Source of the DNA: Pollutiaquabacter aromativorans
Lineage (GTDB): Bacteria > Bacteroidota > Bacteroidia > AKYH767-A > 2013-40CM-41-45
Reading direction: 5' to 3'
Assembly (NCBI GenBank): GCA_049177215.1
Contig: CP185379.1
Coordinates: forward strand, 372,001 to 436,000
DNA length: 64,000 nucleotides
In this document: piece by piece, positions 52,584 through 61,446 of the stretch
Numbering within the stretch: the first letter of the stretch is position 1
How the letters are laid out: each line of letters starts with the position of its first letter
The notes under the pieces: generated by a model
Seen by the model: only the letters and a program-made list of their open reading frames with translations
Database searches by the model: none
Told to the model about the DNA's origin: nothing
Translations under genes and position numbers: made by a program

Positions 52584-53711
52584 TTACCGGCTGGCCAACG
52601 TTTTCCCTTTAGCGGCTTGTTGTGTACTGCGCGCTTTCTTGATTGGTCCGAACGGCCCGTATTTGTGTTGCTCCTCGGAAAATCCGTCGCTATAGGGGCC
52701 GAAGGGATGATCGATCGGTTTACCAGCCGGATTTGGCCAGTCCTTACGGAGATCTTTCTTCGGTCGTGGTTGTGAATTGATGAACGCCGCCAGATCCCAG
52801 GCTTCCTCTTCGCTCAACTGCGGATTGTTGTGAGTCGCTCCAAGTGGCATGTTGGCGTGTATATAACCCGCAAAGCGGGAAAGCCGGAAATGGCCGGCGC
52901 CGGAATTATAGCTGTGATCACCCCACAAGGGCGGATAGGTATAGCCGCTGGCAGCTGCGTTCAGAACGCCTTTCCCTTCACTTCCGTGACACGATTGACA
53001 CTTTGCGGAATAGGCGAGCGCGCCTTTAGCCGGATCGGCCGCACGGTCCAGGAAGGCAAGCTCCTGCAGACCGGATCCTTTTGGCTTCACCTGCGGTTCA
53101 ACGCCAGTTCCCAGCCAACGGATATAAGCGACGATCGCTTGCATTTCCGTGCTGCTGGTGTCGATCGCTTTGCCGTTGAGACTGCGTTCCAGACAATCGT
53201 TGACGCGCTTGGGAATGGACTCGATTGCCCCCGACCGCTCCCGGAATTTCGGATACGTGGAGTACACGGCGCTGTAATTGTTGCCAAATGGCTTTGTGCC
53301 GGCTTCCAGATGACAATTCTGACAATTCATTCCGTTGGTAATGGCGGCGACCGTTCCTTTTGGACCGAGGTAATGCGAGGTGTTTGCGATCAGGTCGCGT
53401 CCGTAGCGCAGTTGTTCCACATTGCTCAGTTGCTGCCAGTCCGCAGTATCGGGTGCATGCCAAAGGCTGTCTTTCTTTTCTTCCAACATGGCCGTCCCGG
53501 TTGTTTCTTTATCCGACGATGACTCCGGTTGGTCGAGCGTTGACCACCAGGCAGCGATCATGACCAGGCTGATAGCGACCGGATAGAAGAAGGCCGGTAG
53601 CGGTTGGTGCGGGATCCCCTTCGCGTGCGCGAGCGCCCCGTGAGCTTTCTCCAGTACACGGACGATGTAGAGCAGGAGTCCGCTGACAAGTAGAAGAGCG
53701 AAAAGGGTCAT
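52584..53711 (-). CDS. tsdA: Diheme cytochrome c, thiosulfate dehydrogenase (TsdA)-like
   Basis: Using the ATG at 53711 the product has 375 residues; a longer frame to 53828 would overlap the upstream gene and lacks features. Two membrane segments (about residues 3-20 and 40-56) precede a periplasmic part with two heme sites, CQNCH (Cys130, Cys133, His134) and CQSCH (Cys238, Cys241, His242). The segment RVNDCLERSLNGK has a cysteine (173) at the place where TsdA enzymes supply a Cys ligand to heme 1. YTYPPLWGD also fits the family. TsdA joins two thiosulfates into tetrathionate, or runs in reverse. The two-segment membrane anchor differs from soluble TsdA. The neighbours support sulfur metabolism. 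Confidence 0.8.
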   Translation of the reverse strand: MTLFALLLVSGLLLYIVRVLEKAHGALAHAKGIPHQPLPAFFYPVAISLVMIAAWWSTLDQPESSSDKETTGTAMLEEKKDSLWHAPDTADWQQLSNVEQLRYGRDLIANTSHYLGPKGTVAAITNGMNCQNCHLEAGTKPFGNNYSAVYSTYPKFRERSGAIESIPKRVNDCLERSLNGKAIDTSSTEMQAIVAYIRWLGTGVEPQVKPKGSGLQELAFLDRAADPAKGALAYSAKCQSCHGSEGKGVLNAAASGYTYPPLWGDHSYNSGAGHFRLSRFAGYIHANMPLGATHNNPQLSEEEAWDLAAFINSQPRPKKDLRKDWPNPAGKPIDHPFGPYSDGFSEEQHKYGPFGPIKKARSTQQAAKGKTLASR

Positions 53712-53724
53712 GATGAATGAATTT

Positions 53725-54252
53725 TCAGTGTGGAAGTTTCTCGCGGAAGTACCCGTAAACCCAGGTGCCGGCCACTGCAGAAAGGAACGTGACCAATATG
53801 ACGGTGGCACCGCTGCCGATCTGCGCAAAGAGCGGTCCCGGGCAGGCGCCGGTCATGGCCCAACCGAGTCCGAAGAGCAATCCGCCGTAGATCTGACCTT
53901 TGTTGAAGGTCTTCGGATGAATCTCCACCGGTTCACCATAGATGGTCTTCAAACGGAAGCGCTTGATGATCAGAACCGACAACAGGCCGGTGATGACGGC
54001 GCTACCGATGATACCATACATATGGAAGGATTCAAACCGGAACATCTCCTGAATGCGGAACCAACTGATGATCTCCGCCTTGACGAAAACGATTCCGAAG
54101 ACGATTCCGACAACAGCATATTTCAGGTTGTACCACCAGGGATGCCGTAGGTGCGATTCATTGACGCAGATCGCGTCGAGTGAGCGGTTGGCGAAATCCT
54201 GCTGCTCGGCAATGGCGCCGGATTGGAAGGAAGTGGAAGTGAGCGGTGACAT
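53725..54252 (-). CDS. YeeE/YedE-type half-transporter (C-terminal-like half)
   Basis: The product has 175 residues with four hydrophobic segments and the conserved YGGLLFGLGWAMTGACPGP motif containing the substrate-path cysteine of this family. YeeE-type proteins carry thiosulfate across the inner membrane. The gene is 1 bp from the other half-transporter and 13 bp from the cytochrome gene. An unusual soluble N-terminal stretch of about 40 residues precedes the first membrane segment. Confidence 0.88.
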   Translation of the reverse strand: MSPLTSTSFQSGAIAEQQDFANRSLDAICVNESHLRHPWWYNLKYAVVGIVFGIVFVKAEIISWFRIQEMFRFESFHMYGIIGSAVITGLLSVLIIKRFRLKTIYGEPVEIHPKTFNKGQIYGGLLFGLGWAMTGACPGPLFAQIGSGATVILVTFLSAVAGTWVYGYFREKLPH

Positions 54253-54253
54253 T

Positions 54254-54808
54254 TCAGAGGATGTTAGGCAGGATGAACCAGGTCATGAGGATTCCCCCGA
54301 CCATGAAAGCGATTGTCGCGACAAGTGACGGCCACTGCAGATTGCTCAATCCCATGATCGCGTGTCCGCTGGTGCAGCCACCCGCGTATCGTGTTCCGAA
54401 ACCGACCAGGAATCCGCCGATCACCATGAGGATGAAACCTCGGAGGGTGAAGAGTGCCGACCAGTTGAAGAGTTCGGAGGGCACCAGGCTGTTGCTTGTT
54501 CCGATACCGAAGGATGCGAGATGGTTCGCTGTTGCATCCGCGATCCGGACCGGCTGGTCGGAAGAAAGTAACTGAACAGCGAGCAATCCGCCGAGAGCAA
54601 TGCCGGCTACAAAGAACAGATTCCAGACCTCCTTTTTCCAGTCGTATTTGAAAAAAGGAATGTTGGCCGGCATACACGCTGCGCAGACGTGGCGCAAGGA
54701 GGAGGAGATGCCGAAAGTTTTATTGCCGATCAGCAGCAGGGTAGGCACGATCAGTCCGATGATCGGCCCCGCTACGTACCACGGCCAGGGTTGGGAGAGG
54801 AATTGCAT
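54254..54808 (-). CDS. YeeE/YedE-type half-transporter (N-terminal-like half)
   Basis: The product has 184 residues from the ATG at 54808; a TTG at 54820 is possible but less likely, since QFLSQPWPWYVAGPLIGL-like starts are usual. Motifs are SSSLRHVCAACMPANIPFF and RYAGGCTSGHAIMG, both with conserved cysteines. The two halves together would give one YeeE-like sulfur-anion importer. Confidence 0.88.
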   Translation of the reverse strand: MQFLSQPWPWYVAGPIIGLIVPTLLLIGNKTFGISSSLRHVCAACMPANIPFFKYDWKKEVWNLFFVAGIALGGLLAVQLLSSDQPVRIADATANHLASFGIGTSNSLVPSELFNWSALFTLRGFILMVIGGFLVGFGTRYAGGCTSGHAIMGLSNLQWPSLVATIAFMVGGILMTWFILPNIL

Positions 54809-54874
54809 GAGTTTAGTCAAGGGTAACCCCGGCCTCCCCGGATCGGGGAGGCTGAATCATGGGTTGTGGTTGGA

Positions 54875-56296
54875 TTATTTTACAGGTTGGAGCTTCGACT
54901 GACAGACATAGTCCGTGCGCGGCAGGGAAGTGGTGCTCGCGATCGCGGCAAATCCACCGCCTACTTCAGTGAAGTCGTGGATGCCACGTGACTTCAGGAT
55001 GCTGGCTGCGGTCATGCTGCGGTAGCCTCCCTGGCAGTGCAGGAAGAAATGTCCTTGCTCGGCAATGTCACGGAACCAGTCGTTGATGAAGTCCAACGGT
55101 TTGTTGTAAGCTTCTTCCAGATGCTCGGCACGGTATTCTCCTTCGCGACGGACGTCAATAACGACGTCCTTGCCGATTTTTACTTCGGCGGCGAATTCTG
55201 CCGGGCTGATCCGATGAACCTTGTCGACTTCTTTCCCCGCTTTGATCCAACTGTCAATACCTCCGCCCAGGTGGCCGAGTACGTTATCGAAACCGACGCG
55301 CGCGAGCCGGATGACCGATTCCTCTTCCTTACCCGGATCGGTGATCAACAGAATGGCCTGGTCCACGTCCTGAATGAGTGCGCCTACCCAGGGAGCGAAT
55401 TGCCCGTCCAGTGCGATGTTGATCGAGCGCGGGATGAAAGCTGATGCGAAATTTCCAGAAGTACGGGTGTCGAGTAACAAGACATCGCCACCTGCCGCGA
55501 GGTGTTCGAATTCGGCTACGCTCAACGCCTGCATGCCGCGGTTGATGACGCCTTCTACCGATTGATAACCTTTCTTGTTCAAGGCGACATTCATCGGGAA
55601 GTAAGCAGGCGGGGGCAGCAAACCGTCGGTAACGGCTGCGATGAACGCTTCGCGACTCGGTTGGTTGAGCGCGTAGTTCATTTTCTTCTGGTTGCCGAGC
55701 GAGTCCACCGTCTCCTTCATCATGTTCTTGCCGCAGGCGCTGCCGGCTCCGTGTGCGGGATAGACCGTCAGATCATCCGGCAAGGGAAGGATTTTGGAAT
55801 ACAGGGAATCATAGAGCATGCCTGCAAGCTGCTCCTGAGTCATATCGGCGGCTTTCTGCGCTAGGTCAGGACGTCCGACATCGCCGAGGAACAAGGTGTC
55901 GCCGGTGAAGATACTGTGCGGCTTGCCACTCTCGTCGAAGAGGAGGTAGCAACTACTTTCCATCGTGTGGCCGGGCGTATGCAGCACCTTGATGCGGATG
56001 CGGCCCAATTGGAATTCCTGGCTGTCACTCGCAATGATAGCATCGAACTCGGGGTTCGCGTTCGGACCATAAATGATCGGAGCACCGGTCTTACGACTCA
56101 GGTCGAGGTGACCCGAAACAAAGTCGGCATGGAAGTGCGTTTCAAAGATGTACTTGATCGCCGCGCCGTTTTTCTCGGCCCGCTGTAAGTAAGGATGCAC
56201 TTCCCGCAACGGATCAATGATGGCCGCTTCGCCATCGCTCTCAATGTAATACGCGCCCTGCGCGAGACAACCGGTGTAGATCTGTTCGATGATCAT
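54875..56296 (-). CDS. Metallo-beta-lactamase/rhodanese fusion, persulfide dioxygenase-like
   Basis: The product has 473 residues. The N-terminal metallo-beta-lactamase domain has THFHADFVSGH, LHTPGHT and FTGDTLFLGDVGRPDL, which supply the two His and one Asp iron ligands known from ETHE1-type persulfide dioxygenases. Two rhodanese domains follow. The first (about residues 255-355) lacks a catalytic Cys, having LLITDPG at that site. The second has FLHCQGGYRS with the active Cys. The enzyme would oxidise glutathione persulfide or similar to sulfite and move sulfane sulfur. It lies upstream of the transporter halves in the operon. Confidence 0.9.
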   Translation of the reverse strand: MIIEQIYTGCLAQGAYYIESDGEAAIIDPLREVHPYLQRAEKNGAAIKYIFETHFHADFVSGHLDLSRKTGAPIIYGPNANPEFDAIIASDSQEFQLGRIRIKVLHTPGHTMESSCYLLFDESGKPHSIFTGDTLFLGDVGRPDLAQKAADMTQEQLAGMLYDSLYSKILPLPDDLTVYPAHGAGSACGKNMMKETVDSLGNQKKMNYALNQPSREAFIAAVTDGLLPPPAYFPMNVALNKKGYQSVEGVINRGMQALSVAEFEHLAAGGDVLLLDTRTSGNFASAFIPRSINIALDGQFAPWVGALIQDVDQAILLITDPGKEEESVIRLARVGFDNVLGHLGGGIDSWIKAGKEVDKVHRISPAEFAAEVKIGKDVVIDVRREGEYRAEHLEEAYNKPLDFINDWFRDIAEQGHFFLHCQGGYRSMTAASILKSRGIHDFTEVGGGFAAIASTTSLPRTDYVCQSKLQPVK

Positions 56297-56337
56297 GAGG
56301 AGGGGTATTGTTGTTTATTGTTTCGAGTTTCGAGTTC

Positions 56338-56363
56338 CCTGCCTACGCTAAAGCTTCGGCAGG
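56338..56363. repeat. REP-like palindrome, copy 1
   Basis: CCTGCC and GGCAGG arms enclose the core TACGCTAAAGCTTC. The core matches copy 2 apart from one base. Confidence 0.75.
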
Positions 56364-56420
56364 CAGGCGTGTTCCGTGTTCTCAAGCTTCAGAAGAAAGA
56401 GAAAGGGACCGCTTCATTTT

Positions 56421-56503
<83 letters not shown>

Positions 56504-56504
<1 letters not shown>

Positions 56505-56530
56505 CCGCCTACGCTAAAGCTCCGGCGGGC
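56504..56530. repeat. REP-like palindrome, copy 2
   Basis: CCCGCC and GGCGGG arms enclose TACGCTAAAGCTCC. Compared with copy 1, both arms changed together so that pairing is kept. Confidence 0.75.
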
Positions 56531-56534
56531 AAGA

Positions 56535-56611
56535 TTCACCATTTACTATTCGCTATTCGCTATTCACTATTTACTGTTCACTGTTCACTATTCACTATTC
56601 ACTATTCACTC
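56535..56611. repeat. Heptanucleotide array, 11 degenerate units
   Basis: Units are variants of TTCACTA (including TTCGCTA, TTTACTA, TTCACTG). The array ends 2 bp before the TauE stop codon. Confidence 0.9.
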
Positions 56612-56612
56612 C

Positions 56613-57413
56613 TCACCCCATCATCTCCTTCGCAATAATATAAACCCCCATCACCAGCACGAACCAGCCGAATGCCGGCTTGAGTTTTTCGTTGCTGATG
56701 TTTCGGGACAACATACTGCCGGCGATGATGCCGACCATGGCAATGAGTGAGAAGATAAGTAAAAATCGCCAATCGATTACCTGATTGCCTTTGAGGTCGC
56801 CGGTGAAACCGATCAGTGATTTTGCAGCAATAATGATGAGCGAGGTGCCAACGGCTTGTTTCATGGGCAATTTCGCAAGGAGTACGAGGGCCGGGATGAT
56901 GAGGAAACCGCCACCCGCACCGACCAGACCGGTCACCGCGCCGACCACGATGCCTTCCAGCAGGATCAGGGGATAATTGTAGCGGGGTTCCGCTTCTTCG
57001 TTTTCCATGACCACCCGCTTGCGGATCATCGAATACGAGGCGAGCAGCATGATGACGGCAAACAAGAGCAGGATCGCATGTGCTTTACTGACTGCCGCGT
57101 TGCCCAGATGAAAGACGGGGTCCGGGATGGCCGGTACGACATAGGCGCGCGTCAGGTAAACGCTGATGATCGAAGGAATTCCGAATACGATTGCGGTGCG
57201 CCAGTGGATGTTCCCAAGCCGCATGTGACTGAAAGAGCCGATGAGGCTCGTCAGTCCCACGACAAAGAGCGAGTAGGCGGTCGCGAGTACGGCATCGACC
57301 GAGAAGAGATAAACCAGGATCGGGACCGTGAGTATGGAGCCACCGCCGCCGATCAAGCCGAGGGATAGTCCCATCAGGATCGCTCCTGCATAACCCAGTA
57401 ATTCAAGCGTCAT
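56613..57413 (-). CDS. TauE/SafE-family sulfite/sulfonate exporter
   Basis: The product has 266 residues with about eight membrane segments and the two family repeats (GLSLGLIGGGGSILTVPILV and TGLVGAGGGFLIIPALVLL). These proteins export sulfite or organosulfonates. In this operon it would remove sulfite made by the persulfide dioxygenase. The start is 9 bp after the ArsR stop. Confidence 0.92.
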   Translation of the reverse strand: MTLELLGYAGAILMGLSLGLIGGGGSILTVPILVYLFSVDAVLATAYSLFVVGLTSLIGSFSHMRLGNIHWRTAIVFGIPSIISVYLTRAYVVPAIPDPVFHLGNAAVSKAHAILLLFAVIMLLASYSMIRKRVVMENEEAEPRYNYPLILLEGIVVGAVTGLVGAGGGFLIIPALVLLAKLPMKQAVGTSLIIIAAKSLIGFTGDLKGNQVIDWRFLLIFSLIAMVGIIAGSMLSRNISNEKLKPAFGWFVLVMGVYIIAKEMMG

Positions 57414-57422
57414 AAGCGTAGG

Positions 57423-57731
57423 TCAGAGTTTTGTGCAGCAGTTTTCGATGCAGTCGATGATGAAATGGAAATCCTCGTAGCGGATGGAGTAGTGGGCGAA
57501 CTTTCCTTCTTTGGTACAGTTCAGCAATCCCTTGTCACGCATCAACGTAAGGTGCTGCGACAGGATCGGTTGTTCAATGCCGAGCAGCTCCTGCAATTCG
57601 GAGTTGTTGTAGTGCTTGCCGCTCCGCAACAAATCCAGAATGGCCAATCGTTGTGGGTGAGCGGCAACCCGAAGCATCTCTGCCGCTTTATTGAGTTTTT
57701 CGGGATTCACCCGTTCTTCGAGCGTTTTCAT
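57423..57731 (-). CDS. ArsR-family repressor, likely sulfur or persulfide responsive
   Basis: The product has 102 residues from the ATG at 57731; the longer frame would run into the promoter. The winged helix shows SELQELLGIEQPILSQHLTLMRDKGLL. Cysteines are at 72, 94, 98 and 99; the CVC metal site of arsenic sensors is absent. First position in a sulfur operon suggests a BigR/SqrR-like role, but the cysteine spacing should be compared before naming it so. Confidence 0.85.
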   Translation of the reverse strand: MKTLEERVNPEKLNKAAEMLRVAAHPQRLAILDLLRSGKHYNNSELQELLGIEQPILSQHLTLMRDKGLLNCTKEGKFAHYSIRYEDFHFIIDCIENCCTKL

Positions 57732-57748
57732 GGTGTTGAACTTGGGCA

Positions 57749-57782
57749 CAAAGATACATATAGTTATATAACTATGTGACAA
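57749..57782 (-). promoter_or_regulatory. Promoter of the sulfur operon
   Basis: On the minus strand, TTG (57780-57782) and TATCTTTG (57749-57756) form -33 and -7 elements. The -7 matches TAnnTTTG exactly and is 17 bp from the ATG. Confidence 0.7.
57760..57775. promoter_or_regulatory. Palindromic operator
   Basis: ATAGTTATATAACTAT is a perfect 16-bp palindrome placed between the -33 and -7 elements, where a bound ArsR dimer would block RNA polymerase. Confidence 0.75.
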
Positions 57783-57963
57783 TGTTAACGTATCTATTTC
57801 ATATATTTCTGTATATCAGTTAAATAGATTTTCGTCGATGCCCGGAGGAAGGATGTTTTCTAATCCCCGGACGACAATTGCCACTAAATAAATCAGGCGT
57901 TGGGAGTATACTTTTTCCCGGAATTTCCGTTGAAAAAGGCTGTTTCAAGATCCTGCTCACCCC

Positions 57964-58626
57964 ATGACCGTCAGCATCATGCAACCTTACCTGCTACCTT
58001 ATGCAGGCTATTACCGGCTGCTGAAGGCGGAGGTGTTCGTCATCTACGATTGTGTGCAGTTCATCCGCCGTGGTCGCATTCACCGGAATGAGCTGCTGAA
58101 CCGGAACGGTCAGTTCGACTGGTTCACCCTGCCCATTGAAAAGCCCGGCTTTCATGATCGTATCGATTCCGTGAGGTTCGTCACTGATTGGGAATCGGAA
58201 TTGCGTTCGCGCGCTCAGGCTTTCCCGTCCTTTGCCACGGCGATCGAAAGGTTTCCTTCCTTGAATTGTCTGTTCGAAGTGCGCGATCTCGACCTGACCG
58301 ATTATCTCGAACGCCAACTCATCGCGACACGGGACCTGCTCGGTTTACCTGCGCGGATCATTCGCTCGTCTTCTCTCAACATTCCGGAATCGCTGAAAGG
58401 CCAGGACCGTATCCTGGAAATTTGCCGACAACTGAACGCGACGGACTATGTCAACGTCCCCGGCGGCGTGACGCTTTACCAGCCCGAGGTATTTCGCGGC
58501 GCGGGCATCGAGCTGCACATTCTCTCCGACTACAAGCTCGGTTACGAGAGCATGCTCGATTTGCTGGCCACAAAGGCGCCGGAAGATATCCGAACGGCGA
58601 TCGATACCACCTATACGTTTATCTGA
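57964..58626 (+). CDS. WbqC-family protein
   Basis: The product has 220 residues. MTVSIMQPYLLPYAGYY, DCVQFIRRGRIHRNEL and YVNVPGGVTLYQPEVF are typical of the WbqC family (often near O-antigen or aminosugar genes). Biochemical role is not established. It is the only plus-strand gene between the sulfur and arsenic operons and belongs to neither. Confidence 0.9.
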   Translation: MTVSIMQPYLLPYAGYYRLLKAEVFVIYDCVQFIRRGRIHRNELLNRNGQFDWFTLPIEKPGFHDRIDSVRFVTDWESELRSRAQAFPSFATAIERFPSLNCLFEVRDLDLTDYLERQLIATRDLLGLPARIIRSSSLNIPESLKGQDRILEICRQLNATDYVNVPGGVTLYQPEVFRGAGIELHILSDYKLGYESMLDLLATKAPEDIRTAIDTTYTFI

Positions 58627-58644
58627 ACACCGATCCCGCCGCGC

Positions 58645-59715
58645 TCAGGATTTGGTCGGGTAATAGCGCTTCCGGATCCAGAACGCCACGTTCACCAACG
58701 CGATCAGCGCGGGTACTTCCACCAGCGGACCGATCACACCGGCAAAGGCCTGTCCGCTGTGGATACCGAATACGGCAATGGCCACCGCGATCGCCAGTTC
58801 GAAATTGTTGCCGGCGGCCGTGAAGGCGATGGAGGTGCTCACGGAATAATCCGCCCCGAGCTTTTTGCCGATCAGGAAACTGATGAGGAACATCAAGGCG
58901 AAGTAAATGCTCAAGGGAATCGCCACCCGCAGCACGTCGAGCGGGATCTGCACAATGGTATCGCCCTTAAGACTGAACATCACCACGATGGTAAACAAGA
59001 GTGCGATCAGGGTAAGGGGCGAGATGCGTGGAATGAATTTTTCCTGGTACCAGTCTGTTCCTTTAGCCGCGAGCAGGACCCGGCGGGTCAGATAACCGGC
59101 CGCGAAGGGAAGACCGAGGTAGATCAATACGCTCTTTCCGATTTCTGCGATGGAGATGTCGATCGCTGCTCCCGCTAAGCCGAAGAAGGGGGGCAGGACG
59201 GAGATGAACAACCAGGCGTACACGCTGAAGAACACGACCTGGAAAATGCTGTTCAACGCGACCAGACCGGCCGCGTATTCCCGGTTGCCTTCCGCCAGTT
59301 CGTTCCAGACGATCACCATCGCGATGCAGCGTGCCAGGCCGATCAGGATCAGGCCGGTCATGTACGCGGGTTTGTCCGGCAGGAAGAGGATCGCGAGCAG
59401 GAACATCAACACCGGGCCGATCACCCAGTTGAGGAGGAGGGAAGCGCCCAACACCTTCGGCCGGTTGAAGACCGACGGTAGCTTTTCGTATTGCACTTTG
59501 GTAAAGGGCGGATACATCATGAGGATCAGCCCGATCGCCAGCGGCAGGTTGACGCTGCCCGAAGAAAGCGAGTGGATGCTGGCCGGCAAGGCCGGAACAA
59601 AATGGCCAAGTCCGATGCCGACTACCATGGCCAGGAAGATCCAGAGGGTCAGGTAACGGTCAAGGAATCCAAGACGCTTGCGTTGATGGGCGGGAGCACA
59701 GTTGTCGGCTGACAT
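58645..59715 (-). CDS. acr3: Arsenite efflux transporter ACR3
   Basis: The product has 356 residues from the ATG at 59715; the upstream in-frame ATG at 59766 would overlap arsC. About ten membrane segments are visible, with the family motifs GLARCIAMVIVWNELAEGN (conserved Cys) and AFTAAGNNFELAIAVAIAVFG. It pumps arsenite out using the proton gradient. It is the last gene of the arsenic operon, 47 bp after arsC. Confidence 0.95.
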   Translation of the reverse strand: MSADNCAPAHQRKRLGFLDRYLTLWIFLAMVVGIGLGHFVPALPASIHSLSSGSVNLPLAIGLILMMYPPFTKVQYEKLPSVFNRPKVLGASLLLNWVIGPVLMFLLAILFLPDKPAYMTGLILIGLARCIAMVIVWNELAEGNREYAAGLVALNSIFQVVFFSVYAWLFISVLPPFFGLAGAAIDISIAEIGKSVLIYLGLPFAAGYLTRRVLLAAKGTDWYQEKFIPRISPLTLIALLFTIVVMFSLKGDTIVQIPLDVLRVAIPLSIYFALMFLISFLIGKKLGADYSVSTSIAFTAAGNNFELAIAVAIAVFGIHSGQAFAGVIGPLVEVPALIALVNVAFWIRKRYYPTKS

Positions 59716-59762
59716 GGGATAAAGGAAGTTGTTGAACGAAGACTGGTTGGACGGCAGGAAAC

Positions 59763-60203
59763 TCACCGGGCTTTTGACCGCGTGTTGCGAACGAATTCTT
59801 CCACGGCTGTCCGGATCGTATCGCGCACCGCTCGTGTGCGGGCCAGTCGCTCGTGTTCTTCACCGGTGAAAGAGGAAGGATCGTCGAATCCCCAATGGAT
59901 CTTCGTATGCATGCCCGGAAAGATCGGGCAACGCGAAGCGCTGGCTTCGTCGCAGACCGTGATCACATAGTCGTACCGACGACCCTCCTTGAAGAACTCG
60001 AAAACGTCTTTCGTCTTGTTGTGTGAGATGTCGATCCCGTCTTCCTGCATGACCGCTACGGCCAGAGGATTGAGTCGGCCGGCCTCCAATCCGGCGCTTT
60101 CTACGTGGTAGGCATCGCCTCCGAATTTTTTCAGATAGGCTTCCGCCATCTGGCTGCGGGCGGAGTTGTGAATACAAAGGAAGAGGACTTTGATCGGGTT
60201 CAT
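59763..60203 (-). CDS. arsC: Arsenate reductase, thioredoxin-coupled
   Basis: The product has 146 residues from the ATG at 60203. The phosphatase-like loop is CIHNSAR (Cys10, Arg16), and the relay cysteines are Cys84 (VCDEA) and Cys92 (RCPIFPG). It reduces arsenate to arsenite for ACR3 export or methylation. It lies 22 bp after arsM. Confidence 0.95.
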   Translation of the reverse strand: MNPIKVLFLCIHNSARSQMAEAYLKKFGGDAYHVESAGLEAGRLNPLAVAVMQEDGIDISHNKTKDVFEFFKEGRRYDYVITVCDEASASRCPIFPGMHTKIHWGFDDPSSFTGEEHERLARTRAVRDTIRTAVEEFVRNTRSKAR

Positions 60204-60225
60204 GGTGAAGGGGATGAGCGGGCGG

Positions 60226-61068
60226 TTATTTACAACAGGTGTCTTTGTCGCAACAGGCGTCTTTTTTCTTTTCAGCATACACGGTGATGCTGTAGATGCC
60301 GGTGCCGCTGTGCTTGAATTCCTCCAGTTGCTCCGGGCTCAGGTAGTGCGCGAGGATATCGTCGGGGATGGAGATCGCCTTTTCTTTTTGGAGGGTGATG
60401 TTTTCGAATCCGGCTTCCCGCACGATGCCGAGGTACGCGTCTTTCTGGATGGCGCCGGCCACGCAGCCGGCATACAGCTCGGCGGTCTTGAGGATCGAAT
60501 CCGGGAGCTCGCCCACGAGGACAATGTCGGAGATGGAAAAATGTCCACCCGGCTTCAGTACCCGGTTGATCTCCGAAAAGGCTTTTTTCTTGTCGGGCAC
60601 CAGGTTGAGCACGCAGTTGCTGACCACCACATCGATCGTGCCCACGCCTACGGGCAGCGCTTCGATCTCGCCCAGGCGGAACTCGACATTGTTCAGGCCC
60701 AGCTTTTCGGCGTTCGCGCGTGCCTTGGCGATCATGGCCTCGGTCATGTCAACGCCGATCACCTTGCCGGTATCGCCCGTTTCCGCGCGCGCGATGAAAC
60801 AATCGTTGCCCGCGCCGGAACCCAGGTCCAGGACGGTATCGCCTTTCCGGATCCTGGCGAATTGCGTCGGCAGACCACAGCCCAGTCCGAGATCCGCGTC
60901 CGGGTTATAGCCCTTCAATCCGGCATAGTCTTCCGACATGATGTTATAGACCTCGTCCGAGCAGCAGCCCGAACCGCAGCAGGAGGACTGGTTGGATGCT
61001 TTGTCCTGTTCGGCGATCTCGGTGTATTGCGCTTTCACCAGTTTTTTGAGTTGATCGGCAGTTTCCAT
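60226..61068 (-). CDS. arsM: Arsenite S-adenosylmethionine methyltransferase
   Basis: The product has 280 residues. The SAM site is DLGSGAGND (81-89). Cysteines 64, 152 and 202 fit the three conserved arsenite-binding positions. Extra cysteine pairs occur at the N-terminus (SSCCGSGCCSDE) and the C-terminus (ACCDKDTCCK), which could bind metal or hand over arsenic. It converts arsenite to methylated arsenicals. Confidence 0.95.
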   Translation of the reverse strand: METADQLKKLVKAQYTEIAEQDKASNQSSCCGSGCCSDEVYNIMSEDYAGLKGYNPDADLGLGCGLPTQFARIRKGDTVLDLGSGAGNDCFIARAETGDTGKVIGVDMTEAMIAKARANAEKLGLNNVEFRLGEIEALPVGVGTIDVVVSNCVLNLVPDKKKAFSEINRVLKPGGHFSISDIVLVGELPDSILKTAELYAGCVAGAIQKDAYLGIVREAGFENITLQKEKAISIPDDILAHYLSPEQLEEFKHSGTGIYSITVYAEKKKDACCDKDTCCK

Positions 61069-61082
61069 AGTGGTTGTTTTAT

Positions 61083-61098
61083 ATCGTATTATTACGAT
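61083..61098. promoter_or_regulatory. ArsR operator 2, between arsR and arsM
   Basis: ATCGTATTATTACGAT has 6-bp perfect arms (ATCGTA and TACGAT). It matches the layout of operator 1 and lies 15 bp before the arsM ATG. Confidence 0.65.
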
Positions 61099-61116
61099 GA
61101 ATTAGGGCAAATTTTT

Positions 61117-61446
61117 TTAGCAGCAACGGATATTGGTCAGCGGCGTCTGCATCAGTTCAACCAGGCATTTTTTGGCCTTATCCCATTCGGCTTCGTCGAT
61201 GCAGTAACAGGTGCGCACCCCTTCGATCTCGCCTTTGATGAGTCCGGCGTTCTTGAGTTCTTTCAGGTGTTGCGAAACCGTCGACTGGGAAAGCGGCAGC
61301 TCGTCCACGATATCCCCGCAGACACAGGCTTGCCGCTTCAACAGCAAACGCAGGATCGCCACCCGGGCAGGATGCCCCAGCGCTTTCGCGTATTTCGCGA
61401 TGCGGTTCTCCAGCAGGGTGAATTCATCGATCTTGGCGAGGCCCAT
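61117..61446 (-). CDS. arsR: Arsenic-responsive ArsR repressor
   Basis: The product has 109 residues from the ATG at 61446. The ACVCGD site (Cys41, Cys43) lies in the DNA-binding helix region, as in arsenite-sensing ArsR. The recognition part is LPLSQSTVSQHLKELKNAG, and further cysteines end the protein (CYC, RCC). It heads the operon arsR-arsM-arsC-acr3. Confidence 0.95.
   Translation of the reverse strand: MGLAKIDEFTLLENRIAKYAKALGHPARVAILRLLLKRQACVCGDIVDELPLSQSTVSQHLKELKNAGLIKGEIEGVRTCYCIDEAEWDKAKKCLVELMQTPLTNIRCC

Noticed and set aside
53712..53828. N-terminal extension of the TsdA-like cytochrome
   Set aside because: It would overlap the upstream transporter gene and precedes a natural membrane-anchor start at 53711.
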